From assembly GCA_964020155.1 (NCBI GenBank), contig OZ026557.1, positions 31,001 to 95,000 of the forward strand: 64,000 nt of DNA, given 5' to 3'. Below the pieces are notes generated by a model, which did no database searches, had not been told where the DNA came from, and worked only from the letters and a program-made list of their open reading frames with translations. Within the stretch, counting starts at the first letter, position 1. The number at the start of each line of letters is the position of its first letter. Source of the stretch: Chondrilla cf. caribensis (Eukaryota > Porifera > Demospongiae > Chondrillida > Chondrillidae). The position numbers were made by a program, and so were the translations under genes. Positions 11,901 through 27,519 of the stretch are shown piece after piece.

Positions 11901-13595
11901 TGTAGCACTATTCTACCTTCAGTACAGGCTGTAGCACCATTCTACCTTTAGTACGTGTTATTACTTTAGGCATTGAAGGCTGCACATGCGGGGATTTCCC
12001 TCTCAGAGACTGAAGCATCCATAGCTGCTCCCTTTACCTCGAAACTTCAAAATATCCAATGTGTACCAAAGTTGTTAAGGTGTGTGTGTCTGCCTGTGTG
12101 TGCGTGCGTGTGTGATGTGGCAGAGTGAAGTGGATAATTGTATTATTGTGGCTGTCATTGTAGGGAAGGACGGGCCTCTCTGGTGACATCCTTCAGTCTC
12201 TTCCAGTTCATGGCACTTTACTGCATAGCTGAGTTTGTCACTGCAGCTACTCTGTACTATGTGAGTGGCAGGACTTGAGTTAGTGTCGTTGTAGAGCTGT
12301 CATAGTTGTTGATACACTGCAGATTGAATCCAATTTGGGAGACTTCCAGTATTTATTTGTGGACCTTATCTTAGCACTGGCCATCTCCTTTGGAAGTGAG
12401 TTATGATCTTGTTATTGCTTATTTGCTGCTGTGGTGGTGATCTTTTGTTCATTCTGTGCAGTGGGGTACAGTGGTCCATCAAAGATGTTGTCCAAGCGTC
12501 GTCCACTGGGCACCCTAGTGGGACCCCTCATCATATCATCACTGGTGATACACGCCCTCTGGGTCATACTGTTCCAGCTGGGGGTGTGGTTCTACATGCA
12601 TTACAGCTTGTGGTCAGTGAAGTGACACTGTCTATACTTCATACCCAGTTTTCACCTCCACCCTCACCCTATACCCATCCTCACCTCCACCCCCACCCTA
12701 TACCCAGTCCTCACCTCCACCCCCCACCCTATACCCGTCCTCACCTCCACCCCCCCACCCTATACCCAGTCCTCACCTCCATACCCCCCCCCCCCCACCC
12801 TATGCGTAGGTTTCAGCCCATAATCCCGGATCCTGATGGAGACAACATACTTTGCTATGAGAATGGAGCCATGTTCCTGTTCTCAAACTTCCAGTACATC
12901 ATCCTTGCAGTCATCCTCTCCAATGGTCCTCCTTACAGACAGCCTTTCTATTGCAATTGTAAGCTTGTGTTGTTAGTGTTCCATCACTGCCAGTCTCTGC
13001 TAGCTCGCCCCCATGCTCTCCTCATAGTCTATTTGATGGTGGCCGTCGGGATACTTCTACCTGTGTGCATCTTCCTTACTTTGGCTCCATCGTCATGGTT
13101 ACTGGTGGTAAGTGTTACTCCTGTTAGTCGTAGTTACTGTTCCAACTGTGACAATTCCAGTTGAGATATCATGGGAGTGTGTGCTTCCTGTGGAGTGTGC
13201 AATGCTTGCCATAGAGTTGTGGTTAGCCCTTCTCTGACCCTGAATCCTCCCTTCACACAGGCACCACTGAAAATTCTGCAGATTAAGCAGAGCCCGTCGT
13301 GGAAGTTTCGTCTGTTCATAATTGAATTTGCTCTGTTAAATTTCATAGTGGCGTACATCATCAAGGTACTTCTGGTGGGATGTAGTGGCCGTTCACCATG
13401 TTCAGCTACTGTGAAGTGTCTGGTGAATTGTTTTCATTGCCTTAACTGTAGGTGTACGTGCTGGAAGCTCAGTGGTACAGGAAATTGTTGAGAATAGTGA
13501 GAAGGAAGAAGACTTTCAAGAATAAATACAAGCAGATACTCGAGGAACTCGAGAATGACCCGAATTGGCCCCCTAGAATAAACGCCCTCCAGTAA
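4973..13595 (+). CDS. P5B-type cation-transporting ATPase (ATP13A2-5 family)
   Basis: Polytopic P-type ATPase of late endosomes/lysosomes; family members export polyamines or related cations. More than 25 exons can be joined in frame from ATG 4973 (MSNDQKES...) to TAA 13593-13595. Visible in order: an N-terminal hydrophobic hairpin (5100-5267), [10 protein letters not shown] (about 5740), the actuator region with [10 protein letters not shown] (about 6830) and TGES, the P5B signature PPALPAAL in the fourth core helix (about 7757-7784), the phosphorylation site DKTGTLT (8112-8132), [10 protein letters not shown] (about 8400), KGAPE (about 8765), GDGANDCGA starting at 11112, and six C-terminal membrane segments. 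PPALPAAL separates it from P5A, which has PPELP. Introns carry large minisatellites and GT tracts. The stop lies 35 bp before the COPS2 start. The exact paralogue cannot be assigned. Confidence 0.93.
5283..5343. repeat. (GT)n tract in ATP13A intron 2
   Basis: About 30 GT dinucleotides on the coding strand, starting 15 bp after the 5' splice site at 5268. Confidence 0.95.
5804..5870. repeat. (GT)n/(GGGT)n tract in ATP13A intron
   Basis: GT tract grading into GGGTGGGTGGGTG, beginning close after the donor at about 5795. Confidence 0.85.
6465..6562. repeat. 20-bp tandem repeat, ATP13A intron
   Basis: About five copies of CCCACTATCATCACACCACA, lying 30 bp upstream of the acceptor at 6593. Confidence 0.85.
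6943..7071. repeat. (GT)n tract in ATP13A intron
   Basis: About 130 bp of coding-strand GT repeats interrupted by CCTG blocks, starting 10 bp after the donor at 6933. Confidence 0.95.
7855..7996. repeat. 24-bp minisatellite containing the splice donor
   Basis: About six copies of a unit reading GAGGTGAGTGGAGAGGGTGG plus AGTA. The first copy overlaps the authentic exon end (CACAGAG, then GTGAGT), so each copy carries a good consensus 5' splice site. Lies between the PPALPAAL exon and the DKTGT exon of ATP13A. Confidence 0.9.
8926..9016. repeat. (GT)n tract at an ATP13A splice donor
   Basis: Coding-strand GT repeat whose first units are themselves the 5' splice site (TCCAG, then GTGTGTGTG). 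Confidence 0.92.
9545..9612. repeat. Short array with telomere-like CCCTAACCCT
   Basis: Four copies of a 15-bp unit GTGAACCCTAACCCT in an ATP13A intron, immediately before the 26-bp array. A short interstitial telomere-like repeat. Confidence 0.8.
9657..10588. repeat. 26-bp minisatellite in ATP13A intron
   Basis: About 36 copies of a 26-bp unit (ACTGACTACTACTGGCAGTG plus GTGTGT), with ACTGATT and AGTGGAG variants interspersed in a non-random order that suggests higher-order duplication. Confidence 0.97.
10785..10905. repeat. GT-rich imperfect tandem repeat
   Basis: Imperfect copies of GGACGTGCTGGTGTGTGTGT in an ATP13A intron. Confidence 0.8.
11137..11955. repeat. 29-bp minisatellite in ATP13A intron
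   Basis: About 28 copies of a unit around GCACCATTCTACCTTCAGTA, with a longer variant carrying an extra TGTTTG and a CACTATT variant. Each unit holds a pyrimidine-rich stretch followed by CAG, resembling a 3' splice site. Confidence 0.95.
12645..12800. repeat. Pyrimidine-rich tandem repeat
   Basis: Imperfect copies of TACCCAGTCCTCACCTCCAC followed by a C run, just upstream of an ATP13A acceptor at about 12809. Confidence 0.85.
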
Positions 13596-13630
13596 ACGCC
13601 CAGTAGTGCAGTGCCTACTTTTGTTATAAA

Positions 13631-17910
<4,280 letters not shown>

Positions 17911-18070
17911 TAAACACTGGACGCAATCAGCAAGCATTATTATTATTATATTACATAAGCACATGTACAGCAATTTTTGCTTGTACTAATATCACACACA
18001 ATCAAAATCAAACTATCAATTCTCTATGTTCTAAATAGCTACGTGTTTGGTTATGATTTGGTGCTAGAAG

Positions 18071-19491
18071 TCAGCGTTTTCTTGGGTTGGGAGGGTTGAA
18101 AAAGAGCAGTTTCCTCAGTTGGAGCGTTGCACTAGGGATCTGCTTATTGCCATCTCTTGATTGAAATTTGAGGGCCACCCTGTTGTTGACCATGGTCAGG
18201 ATGTCTGTAAGACTGCTCTTGGCAGCATGCTCGAACATGACGTCCACAAATGCCTTGATGAACCAGGACCCGAAGGCTGAGTTTCGCCACGACACATAGC
18301 CAGGGACGGTGGCAAAGACGGCAACAACATCGGCTTCTGCTGGTAAGATCTGTGCGAGACCATCATTTTCCTCCTTCCACTCCTTTGGCTGTTTCTCGTG
18401 CATTTCTTCAGCCCCTTGCTTGAGGAAGTCCAGCGATGGTTCTGAGGGTGTGTCTTGTCCTTCAATGTCTCCATCTGTCTGCTCGACACCGTAGTCAAAG
18501 ACTCCTCCACGACAAGCTTGGATGATGAATATCTTTGGCTTACCAACCAGTGAAGGACAGTTGTAGCCATTGAACGGCTTGAAGACTTCTGTTACAGGAA
18601 TCAGCTCCTCGTCTGATCCATACAGCTCATTCTCAACACCATGGGTGAGAATGCACACGACTAAACTATCCACGGTGTTGTGGTCCAGTCTTGCAACATC
18701 CTTGAGAACGGCCATCATTTGCTTGCCCTTGAGGTCTGTGAACAGTCTAACATCATAGCTCAGCCACCTAAACAGCCGTACAAGACCATCGGCATCCAGA
18801 TCTGTTCCTTCACGTTTCTTCATTTTCCCACTAAACACCTTATTATTGATGATGACGGCGAGTCCTCGTGGTGTACTCTTCATGCGATATTGCTCGACAC
18901 TGTCATCCACACCTTCTGGAGAAGGTTCCACAGAGTCACCATAGAAGACACCAAGAGGCCAACTAACATTGGAAGGATCACTCTCGGGTATAATTACAAG
19001 TGACTCTTGTTCGGGTAACCTCGGCTCGCCCCGAGTCTCCTCTGTCGGTTGGGTAGTGGGAGGGTCATCACCAGGGTCGCCTCTAATCCTCCTGTAAGCT
19101 GAAGAAATACAGGTATTCCTCAAATGAGAACACACACACCTGGTGTGACAAGACCTCTGCATCAACACCTCAGAGAACACAAATCTCCCGAACACACGGT
19201 GACCTCACCTGCCTCCAGCTGGTCTCCCAAGTACTCTGATCCTTCAGTATTCTTCAAGATTTGTATGAAAACACTAAGAGACGTCGGTTTCTTCTTTTGA
19301 AGGGCCTTCAATAGTTTACTATTTGCATCTCTGAGTCTACCCCCTTCTAGTAAGCCTTCTATTTCCGAATGTTCGTTCTCCGTTAAAAGTTTCTTCGATT
19401 TCATGTCATCGATTATTTCTTTGGCATTCAAATTCTTCGTTAAATCGGCAAAATTTTCATTAACTGCGGCCTTTTCGTCTTTTGAAGACAT
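18071..19491 (-). CDS. CARD-containing caspase (initiator type)
   Basis: Cysteine protease of the apoptosis/innate-signalling family. Two exons, 19491-19209 and 19098-18071, join in frame (436 residues). Residues about 5-95 form a CARD-like helical domain (KEIIDDMKSKKLLTENEHSE, then LLKALQKKK), which recruits such caspases to adaptor platforms. After an acidic, Pro-rich linker the protease domain has MKSTPRGLAVIINN, the catalytic His in ILTHGVE, the catalytic Cys in the pentapeptide QACRG (plus-strand 18507-18525) and the small-subunit segment PGYVSWRNSAFGSWFIKA with the substrate-binding Ser-Trp-Arg. The usual SHG at the catalytic His is THG here. The linker after QACRG contains Asp residues that could be processing sites. 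Architecture matches caspase-2/9 type enzymes; orthology cannot be fixed. Confidence 0.94.
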
Positions 19492-19705
19492 TTCTTACGG
19501 GTATATTCGGATATGTGTATAACTTCCTCAATGATGCCACAAGGGAAAGTCAGGTAGCCATTTAATAAGGGGCGGGGCTAAGATGCCATATTTGGAAGCG
19601 GCCAGCGCTTTAAAGGTCCACTCTTTGGTCCGTGTTGAGTGAACTGGTTCAATTCTCTGCATTTATCGATCTGTCAGTCCTGGTCTGTCCGTACGTCAAG
19701 GGACT

Positions 19706-22700
19706 ATGACACGAATTAGTGTCGTATTAGGAGTAATGTGCTTTCTGCAGCTGAGCTTAGCTGGTGAGTAAGTAGCTCTTTGTGTGCATCAGTCAGTGCG
19801 TTGTGTTTGTTCACTATTCTCGTTTTATTGTGGCGATTAGACGAAAAACAACCTTTAAGTTTGAAGGTACTTACTGTCGCTACGGAGAAGACGGATGGAT
19901 ACCGGAGATTCATGAGATACGCTCAAGATCTCAATATATCGGTTGAAGTGAGTGTGCTCGGTCACCACTGATCCGTGAGAATTGATCCCGTCGATCGAGT
20001 CCCTTCGATACGACTGAACATCCCTGGGGTTACTGATAGCATATGACCAACCAGACACCAAATATATATTGAATTATAGCACGTAGAGCTGTGTGTGGGC
20101 CCTCTGATGGGCAGTCCACCATGTGAGGTGCGTGGGTTAGCGAAAGACTGCGAATGGTCGAAAGGAAGTAGCAGGGTGGTTAGGGTGGTGGTGGGGTTAG
20201 GGTTAGGGTGGTGGTAGCAGGGTGGCTATGGACCTGGTAGAAACCTGGTGTTCTTTGGTTAGAGGACAATGAGGTGTCAGCACATGGTGACCACTGAAGC
20301 CATGTGTGTGGAGTGGGTGTGTCCTATACAGTACATGACCTTCAGGTACGTATTGTATATGGTGTATTGTGTGGTGGGCGTGTCCTGTACTTCATAGTTG
20401 ATACTGAGTATAAGTAACAATGAAGGATTGTATATATTATTGTGCTGTGTGTGTACACAAGTCCTTACAAGTGTTGATGTCTTCCGCACATGTGTACACT
20501 GTCCATGACGTACAGGTCGTTGGAATGGGCAATGAATGGACTGGAGGAGACATAGCGAACTACCCCGGAGGAGGACAGAAGATTAATCTTTTGAAACCAG
20601 TTGTCAAGAAGTGGAAAGGGGACAAGAACACCCTTCTCATGTTCACAGACAGGTCAGTGCTTCTTGTGTCACCTCCAGCACCTCTGCATGGTGTCTGTGG
20701 TCTTGTCATATGTGAAGCTAGTCTGTTAATCCACCAGCTATGACGTCATCTTGGCTGATGGTGAAGAGGTAATAATTTCGAAGTTTCTGGACTTCAAAGC
20801 ACAAATAGTTTTTTCTGCTGAAGGATTTTGCTGGCCTGACAAGTCTTTAGCTGTGAGTACTTCTCTGGATCTGTGTGCTTTGCTCACCCCCATTCACCTT
20901 CATCATTGGATTCTTGTATCTCCAGTCAAAGTACCCAAAGGTTGCTCTGGGAAAGCGATTCCTTTGTTCAGGAGGTAGGACAGATTTGTTGAACTGTTCT
21001 CACCATGACCAGTGTTCGTGTCCAGTGTCCAGTGACCAGTGTCCGTGACCAGTGTCAGTGTCCAGTGTCCGTGTCCAGTGTCCAGTGTCCGTGTCCAGTG
21101 TCCGTGACCAGTGTCCAGTGACCAGTGTCCAGTGTCCAGTGTCCAGTGTCCAGATACCAGCGTCATAGTCTGTGTGACTGTTGCCTATACTACTTGTCAC
21201 TTGGTGCTATAGGGTTCATTGGATACGCAGACACGGTATCTGAAGTTATTTGGGACCATGAAATTGGGGATAAAGACGACGACCAGCTCTACTACACTGA
21301 AATATACCTTGATGAGAAGAAGAGGGTGAGATGACTACACCCAGCCCTCAGCCTGTAGCCCAACGCCCTTCTAACGCACCTTCTCATCTGCCTTGCAGCG
21401 CCACTATGGGATGAAGCTTGACCACCGCTCTCACATATTTCAGAACTTGAATGGGGCTCAAGGTAGACTTCTGTGTGCTGTGGTTGCAACACATGATTTA
21501 TGTGTGACTTGCATGTGACTTGTAGAGGAAGTTGAGATAAAGTACGAAGATGGTCAAAGTGTTGGTCATAACGTTGTCTATGGCACTCAGCCTTCCGTGT
21601 TCCATGGAAATGGACCTTCTAAAGTGAGCTTTTGTTATCAAGTACTTGTCATGTGATGACCATGTGATTACCCCTCCCATCAGGTGTACCTCAACTACCT
21701 ATCGAACTACCTTGGAACAACGTGGATTGACGGAGTGTCCCAGCGAGCAGTGCAAGACATGATTGAAGTTCCCGAGGAGTTGCCCAACGTGTTCATTGCT
21801 GTGCTTGTCAACTACCCCACCCCATTTTTGCTGGAGGCTTTCAAGCGAATAGAAAATCTCAACTATCCGAAAAAGAAGATAGTTCTCTATGTTTGGAACC
21901 ATGTAAGACTGTGTGTGTGTGTGTGTGTGTTGTATCAATATTGTTTGGGAATGCCATAGTCTCATGGGTTTGTGTTCAGGAGAAGTACCACGACAAGTTG
22001 GTTCGGGAATGGCTCAAGTCAGTGACTGACCAGTACCAAGCGATCTTCCATGTTGAACCAGAGCAAGTCATCACACCAGCAAGGGTCAGAGTGGAGGCCA
22101 TGTGAGTACACTGGGCTTGAACACACACTGCCACTCCCATCACCACACCCACTTTCTTCAATCTGTAGACAAGAATGTTTGAGGACAGGAAGTGAATACT
22201 TGTTAATGATGGACTCTATTGCCATGGTAACCAATGTTGATCTAATTCAGAAACTAATTCAGTTTGACAAGTGAGCACATCATCTATCTCCCACCACTGG
22301 CACACATCACACTGTTCACCACTGGCACACATCACACTGTTCACCATTGCCACACATCACGCTGCTCACCACTGGCACACATCACACTGCTCACCACTGG
22401 CACACATCACGCTGTTCACCACTGGCACACATCACACTGTTCACCACTGGCACACATCACACTATCAATTGTTTCTTATCTCTGTAGGAATGTGGTGTCA
22501 CCTGTCATTCATCGTCCCAAGAAAATGTGGTCCAATTTCTGGGGAGCTGTAGCCTCTGATGGCTTCTATGCCAGGTCTCCTGACTATGGTGACATTGTGG
22601 ACGGGAGTATAAGGTGGGCGGAGCTAGAGGTTGGGCCGTGTGTGTGAGAATGTATGTAGTTCACTTGTGACAGGTGCATGTGATGGCCCCTTAGTTGTAA

Positions 22701-24562
22701 TATACTGTGATGAAAGTGATGGTGTGTGGAGGTGATGTGTGGTGGTGGTGTGTGGAGGTGGTGTGGTGATGTGTGGTGGTGTGATGTGTGGTGGTGGTGT
22801 GTGGTGATGTGTGGTGATGTGTGGTGGTGGTGATGAGAGAAATAACCACCCAATAGTATATGTGTTACTGTTCACTGTTAAATGAGCAGACCCCTCCACT
22901 TCACAGAGGGATTTGGAACGTCCCACACCTGATGAACATCATGTTGGTCAAGGCTAAATGGCTCAAGTTCAATACACCATCTTTTGATAGTGAATCCTTT
23001 GACGTTGACCTCTCCTTTTCATGGTGGATGAGGAAGAACGTAAGCTGTGACCTGCACCCGACTCCAGTAGTCAGAGCAATTTCTCTGATATCTGTTAACC
23101 TTCAATACCTGTGTTCCCTCTGGTCCAGGGGCACTTCATGCATGTGGTGAACATGGAGGAATATGGACATCTGGTCAATCCTGAGGAATACTCCACTCAA
23201 TACCTCAATAATGACATGTACGAACTCTTCAACAACAGGAAGGTGGGACCAATAGCTTTGTATCCTCACTGCACACTCTTGGCCACACCCCTCCTGACCA
23301 CACCCTTCATCCTTACATCTCCACAGGATTGGGAATCCAAGTACATTCATCCAAACTGGTCTGGAATTCTGGAAGAAGACTATTCTCCTGAAATGGTACG
23401 TGTACATGGAGTGGACTAGTGGTGTGTGTACATGGAGTGGACTAGTAGTGTGTGTACATGGAGTGGACTAGTGGTGTGTGTACATGGAGTGGACTAGTGG
23501 TGTGTGTACAGGTAGTGGACTAGTGGTGTGTGTACATGGAGTGGACTAGTGGTGTGTGTACATGGAGTGGACTAGTAGTGTGTGTACATGGAGTGGACTA
23601 GTGGTGTGTGTACATGGAGTGGACTAGTAGTGTGTGTACAGGTAGTGGACTAGTGGTGTGTGTACAGGTAGTGGACTAGTGGTGTGTGTACATGGAGTGG
23701 ACTAGTAGTGTGTGTACATGGAGTGGACTAGTGGTGTGTGTACAGAGAGTGGACTAGTGGTGTGTGTACATGGAGTGGACTAGTGGTGTGTGTACATGGA
23801 GTGGACTAGTGGTGTGTGTACATGGAGTGGACTAGTGGTGTGTGTACAGAGAGTGGACTAGTGGTGTGTGTTCAATGATCTCCACTTGGTGCTTCTCCTG
23901 TAGCCTTGCCCAGATGTCTACTGGTTCCCTCTGATGAGCGAGGCCTTCACTGATGCGTTGGTGAGTGAGATGGAGCACTACGGCAAGTGGTCATCTGGTG
24001 ACCACGAGGACGCCAGGTTGTCTGGAGGATATGAGAATGTGCCTACTCAAGACATCCACATGAACCAGGTTGGGTTTGAGGACCACTGGCTGGATGTGAT
24101 CAAGTCGTACGTCGTTCCCGTTGCTCAGAAATTCTTCCCAGGCTACTACTCCAAGGTAAACGGTTATTTGCTGAAGTACTCGCTCTGTTCTTTCATAGTG
24201 TGTCTCCTTGGTTGCTGCAGGGTGCTGCTATCATGAACTTTGTTGTACGATACCATCCCAGTGCCCAGTACTACCTACGTCCTCACCACGATGCCTCCAC
24301 GTACACCATCAATGTAGCACTGTCACGACCAGGTGTCGACCACTGGGTAGGTCATGTTGTGTGCATGTTGACTGCATGTACTGACTCGTGCCCGCCTCTC
24401 ATACAGGGTGGGGGGTGCCGATTTTTGCGCTACAACTGCTCTGTTGTAGACACTAGACTTGGTTGGGCTCTGATGCACCCAGGACGTCTAACGCACTACC
24501 ACGAGGGACTCCCAACTGTCAACGGTACCAGATACATCATGGTCTCCTTCATAGATCCTTGA
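19706..24562 (+). CDS. Procollagen-lysine 2-oxoglutarate 5-dioxygenase (lysyl hydroxylase)
   Basis: Secretory-pathway enzyme that hydroxylates collagen lysines; family members also carry a glycosyltransferase domain. The first exon encodes a signal peptide ([19 protein letters not shown]). The glycosyltransferase-like N-terminal half follows ([64 protein letters not shown]), then the middle domain ([20 protein letters not shown]) and the Fe(II)/2-oxoglutarate dioxygenase domain. In the last, the Fe ligands are in PHHDAS (about 24281-24298) and LTHYHEG (about 24490-24510), and the 2-oxoglutarate Arg is in NGTRY; the chain ends SFIDP, as in the vertebrate enzymes. Stop at 24560-24562. Introns include a 26-bp array and several short arrays. 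The single gene could be ancestral to PLOD1-3. Confidence 0.96.
21003..21156. repeat. CCAGTGTC repeat array in PLOD intron
   Basis: Irregular tandem array built from CCAGTGTCC, CCAGTGACC and CCGTGT blocks. Confidence 0.9.
22285..22462. repeat. 25-bp minisatellite in PLOD intron
   Basis: About seven copies of CACTGGCACACATCACACTG plus TTCAC. Confidence 0.93.
22715..22835. repeat. GTGGTG-rich low-complexity tract in PLOD intron
   Basis: Imperfect GTGGTGGTGTGTGGTGATGT repeats on the coding strand. Confidence 0.85.
23396..23870. repeat. 26-bp minisatellite starting at a PLOD splice donor
   Basis: About 18 copies of a unit containing GTACATGGAGTGGACTAGTG plus GTGTGT. The first unit begins within a few bases of the donor (GAAATG, then GTACGT), so the array grew from the 5' end of the intron. 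ACAGGTAG and ACAGAGAG variants occur. Confidence 0.95.
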
Positions 24563-24718
24563 CAAGAAATTATTATATCACTTTAATCATCTCAATTTAT
24601 CAGATCTAATATATTGACTTCAGGTGTGCTAGGAACTTAGCAGTACTGAGTACAGTGCATCTAATGTATTAGGCAAAATGTGTTACAGTGCACAGGATTC
24701 ATTGATTGGTGGTGAATT

Positions 24719-24724
24719 ATTAAA
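24719..24724 (+). terminator. Possible poly(A) signal of PLOD (ATTAAA)
   Basis: ATTAAA variant signal 157 bp past the PLOD stop and about 60 bp before the convergent DR1 stop. Inferred from position only. Confidence 0.4.
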
Positions 24725-24782
24725 TTACAAATGAGGAAACCCTCAAATTAGCAGTGGGTGTGGCCCACTGAAGTGTCCAGAG

Positions 24783-26259
24783 TCAAGCATCGTAGTCCTC
24801 ATCCAGCTCGGGTTGTGTTGACTTCTTCTGTTCACCTCCCATTACTGTTGCCATGGCAATATTAATGTCTTCTTGTGTTGGGAGGTTTGAGGCCTCAGTC
24901 TGGCCATGCAGCTGCTGGAGGATGAGCCGCTGATATTCCAGCTGTTCACTCTGTAAAGAGGAGCAGTGAGCATTGTGTGTGCGTACCAGACAGAGGGTGT
25001 GTACCAGACAGTGTGTGCGTACATAGATACTCTATACCCTGCGTACTAGACAGAGGGTGAGGACCAGACAGTGTGTGCGTACATAGATACTCTATACCCT
25101 GCGTACTAGACAGAGGGTGAGGACCAGATGTACACGCCCACAGACAAACCTCCATTTGCTGTTGCTTAGCTTCAGCAAACAACTCTTGCTGTTGTCGAAG
25201 CAACTCTTCTTCAGGAATTCCAAGCTTATCCAAACGAGAACTTCCTTTCTTCTTTTTCTACAAAAGAAAACATCATTTGTGCATGACACATCACACCACA
25301 CTATCACACATCACACCAAACAACACCACACGCCACACTATTACTATCACACATCACACCACCACACCACACACACCACCACACCACACATCACACCACA
25401 CACACACCACCACACTCACTATCACACACCACCACAACACACACAACACACACACCATCATCAGCTAACAACCATAACATGTGGACTCACTGCGGACTGT
25501 TTCTTGTAATCCTCCAAAACTTGCTTTACTTCATCGACATATTCTCCAAATCCAAGAGACTATGATATAACACAATAATAATATACATGTACACACTGTA
25601 CATGAACACACTGTACACAGAACACACTGTACACAGAACACACTGTACATGAACATACTGTACACAGAACACACTGTCCACAGAACACACTGTACACAGA
25701 ACACACTGTACACAGAACACACTGTACACACGTCAATACCTCCAATGCCTCAATGATGTGTTCAGGAGATATGGTCTTCCTTAAACTGCGGTCTGATATC
25801 TCTGTAGCTTGTTGGGCAATCAAGTGGATAAAAACTACACCAAGATATCAAATATAGTAATCATTAGGAGTCTATACAAGGTATTCCATACACACAGCAG
25901 TGCATGCAGAACATACAGTACACAAAATACATACAGTACACACAGTACACAAAATAAATACAGTATATACGGTACATACAGTACACACGGTTTATATAGT
26001 ACAAGTAGTATGTGCTATACTTTGAACTTGTTGTAAAGACCATATCGAACCTGTTGAGCAACGTAAAAGAAGTTCTCTCGCGTCTACTGAAACTCGAACA
26101 TTCGGTACAGCCTCTTTAATTAATTTATTCACAGCAGCTGTGATCGAAAAAAGATCATTTCACTCAAATTCAGACACCACGAAACGTTCAGAACTAACTT
26201 CTTGGTAAGTACAATTCTTCGTTATCTTCTTCTATTGATCCAGGACCAATGTCGTCCAT
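24783..26259 (-). CDS. DR1 / negative cofactor 2 beta
   Basis: Histone-fold protein that pairs with NC2-alpha (DRAP1), binds TBP on DNA and represses or tunes RNA polymerase II transcription. Six exons on the minus strand give about 195 residues: an acidic N-terminus (MDDIGPGSIEEDNEELYLPR), the H2B-like histone fold (NKLIKEAVPNVRVSVDAREL, then FIHLIAQQATEISDRS and KTISPEHIIEALESLGFGEY), a linker with SRLDKLGIPEEELLRQQQEL (near identical to vertebrate DR1), a Gln-rich stretch and an acidic end ELDEDYDA. The first join uses an unusual donor (GTTAGT). The start codon is 24 bp from the divergent ALG3 start. Introns contain CA-rich and ACACTGTACACAG repeats. Confidence 0.95.
24975..25130. repeat. 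About 62-bp tandem repeat in last DR1 intron
   Basis: Two to three copies of a segment containing ACATAGATACTCTATACCCT and CTAGACAGAGGGTGAG. Confidence 0.88.
25290..25470. repeat. ACACCACACA low-complexity tract in DR1 intron
   Basis: CA-rich sequence on the plus strand (TG-rich in the sense of DR1). Confidence 0.85.
25585..25735. repeat. ACACACTGTACACAGA repeat in DR1 intron
   Basis: About nine imperfect copies of a 17-18 bp unit; a related ACAGTACACA array follows at 25900-26010 in the next intron. Confidence 0.88.
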
Positions 26260-26283
26260 TTTATTAACCACGCCCACACGAAT
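26260..26283. promoter_or_regulatory. 24-bp DR1/ALG3 divergent start region
   Basis: Only 24 bp separate the two divergent start codons. The segment contains CCACGCCCAC, a GC-box/KLF-like site. Promoter elements for each gene must therefore lie within the other gene's transcribed region, or 5' UTRs must be extremely short. Confidence 0.55.
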
Positions 26284-27478
26284 ATGGCCTCCAGCAGAAC
26301 TGCTTGGTTGACCTCCTTGGGATTCGTAGGATTAGTTTTGTTTCTTGCGGAAATTCCTCTCAATTTGTTGATTATTTTCAAAGTTTCTTGTAAGTTATGT
26401 AATATAGCGTGTTTTGTTAAAATTGGTGACCGTTTTTTCTAAATTTTGCAGACACGGAAATCGACTGGAAGGCTTACATGCAGGAGGTGGAAGGATTCCT
26501 CAACGGGACCAGAGACTACTATCAGCTGAAGGGTGACACTGGACCCCTTGTGTTAGTGCCCACGACATCTAATGTACTGGTAGTATGGATACAGTTATGT
26601 TATTCCTCGTCAAAGGTGAAGCTGTATGCTGTCCGCACCCTCCTCCTCTCCTCTACAGGTACCCAGCGGGTTTTGTGTACATATACTCTTTTCTCTATCA
26701 TGTCACGGACAATGGAACTATGATTGGCGTAGCTCAAATCATATTTGCACTCTTGTATGTTGTGAACCTTCTTCTGGTCATCAACATCTACCGGAAGGCA
26801 TCCAAGGTACGACTGAGTCAAATTACATCATCGTTTGAGCTGTTTTGAGATGGTATGGGGCTTTTCTGCAGGTTCCTTGGTTTGTTCTGGCTATGATGTC
26901 ATTATTGGCCTATCGAGTGCATTCCATTTTTGTGCTACGCATGTTCAATGATGCAGTTGCCATGGTGATAGCTTATGCTGCCATTAATGCATTCATGTAC
27001 TCCAAGTGGACCCTGGGCTGTGTCCTATACAGGTGAGGCTTGTAACAGATATGGCTGACTGGAGTGTGCGTTCACTGGAGACCTTCCTGCAGCTTGGCAG
27101 TGTCTGTCAAGATGAATGTCCTACTGTTTGCTCCTGGTTTGTTTGTCGTGTTGCTATTGGCAACAGGGATCAAGGCCACTCTGACAAGGATTGTGCTCTG
27201 TGGAGTGATACAGGTATTTGTAGTGTGTTGTTTGGGAGGAGAATTGTTCCCATGGTAACATTACATGTATACAGGTGTTCCTGGGAGCGCCTTTCCTGCT
27301 GGGGAACCCCCTTGCATATCTGATGAGGTCATTTGAATTTCAAAGACAATTTCTCTACAAATGGACTGTTAATTGGAGACTTCTTCCAGAATGGCTCTTC
27401 TTGGACAGACGATTTCATCTTGTTTTACTTCTTTGTCACATGACAGTCCTAGCCCTGTTTGCCTACAGAGTATGGCTC

Positions 27479-27519
<41 letters not shown>

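Noticed and set aside
18196..18570. Alternative reading frames over the caspase gene
   Set aside because: Overlapping frames have no family resemblance, while the main frame carries the intact catalytic motifs.
23396..23870. CRISPR-like array of regularly spaced repeats
   Set aside because: The whole unit repeats with no unique spacers, and the array lies within an intron of an animal gene.
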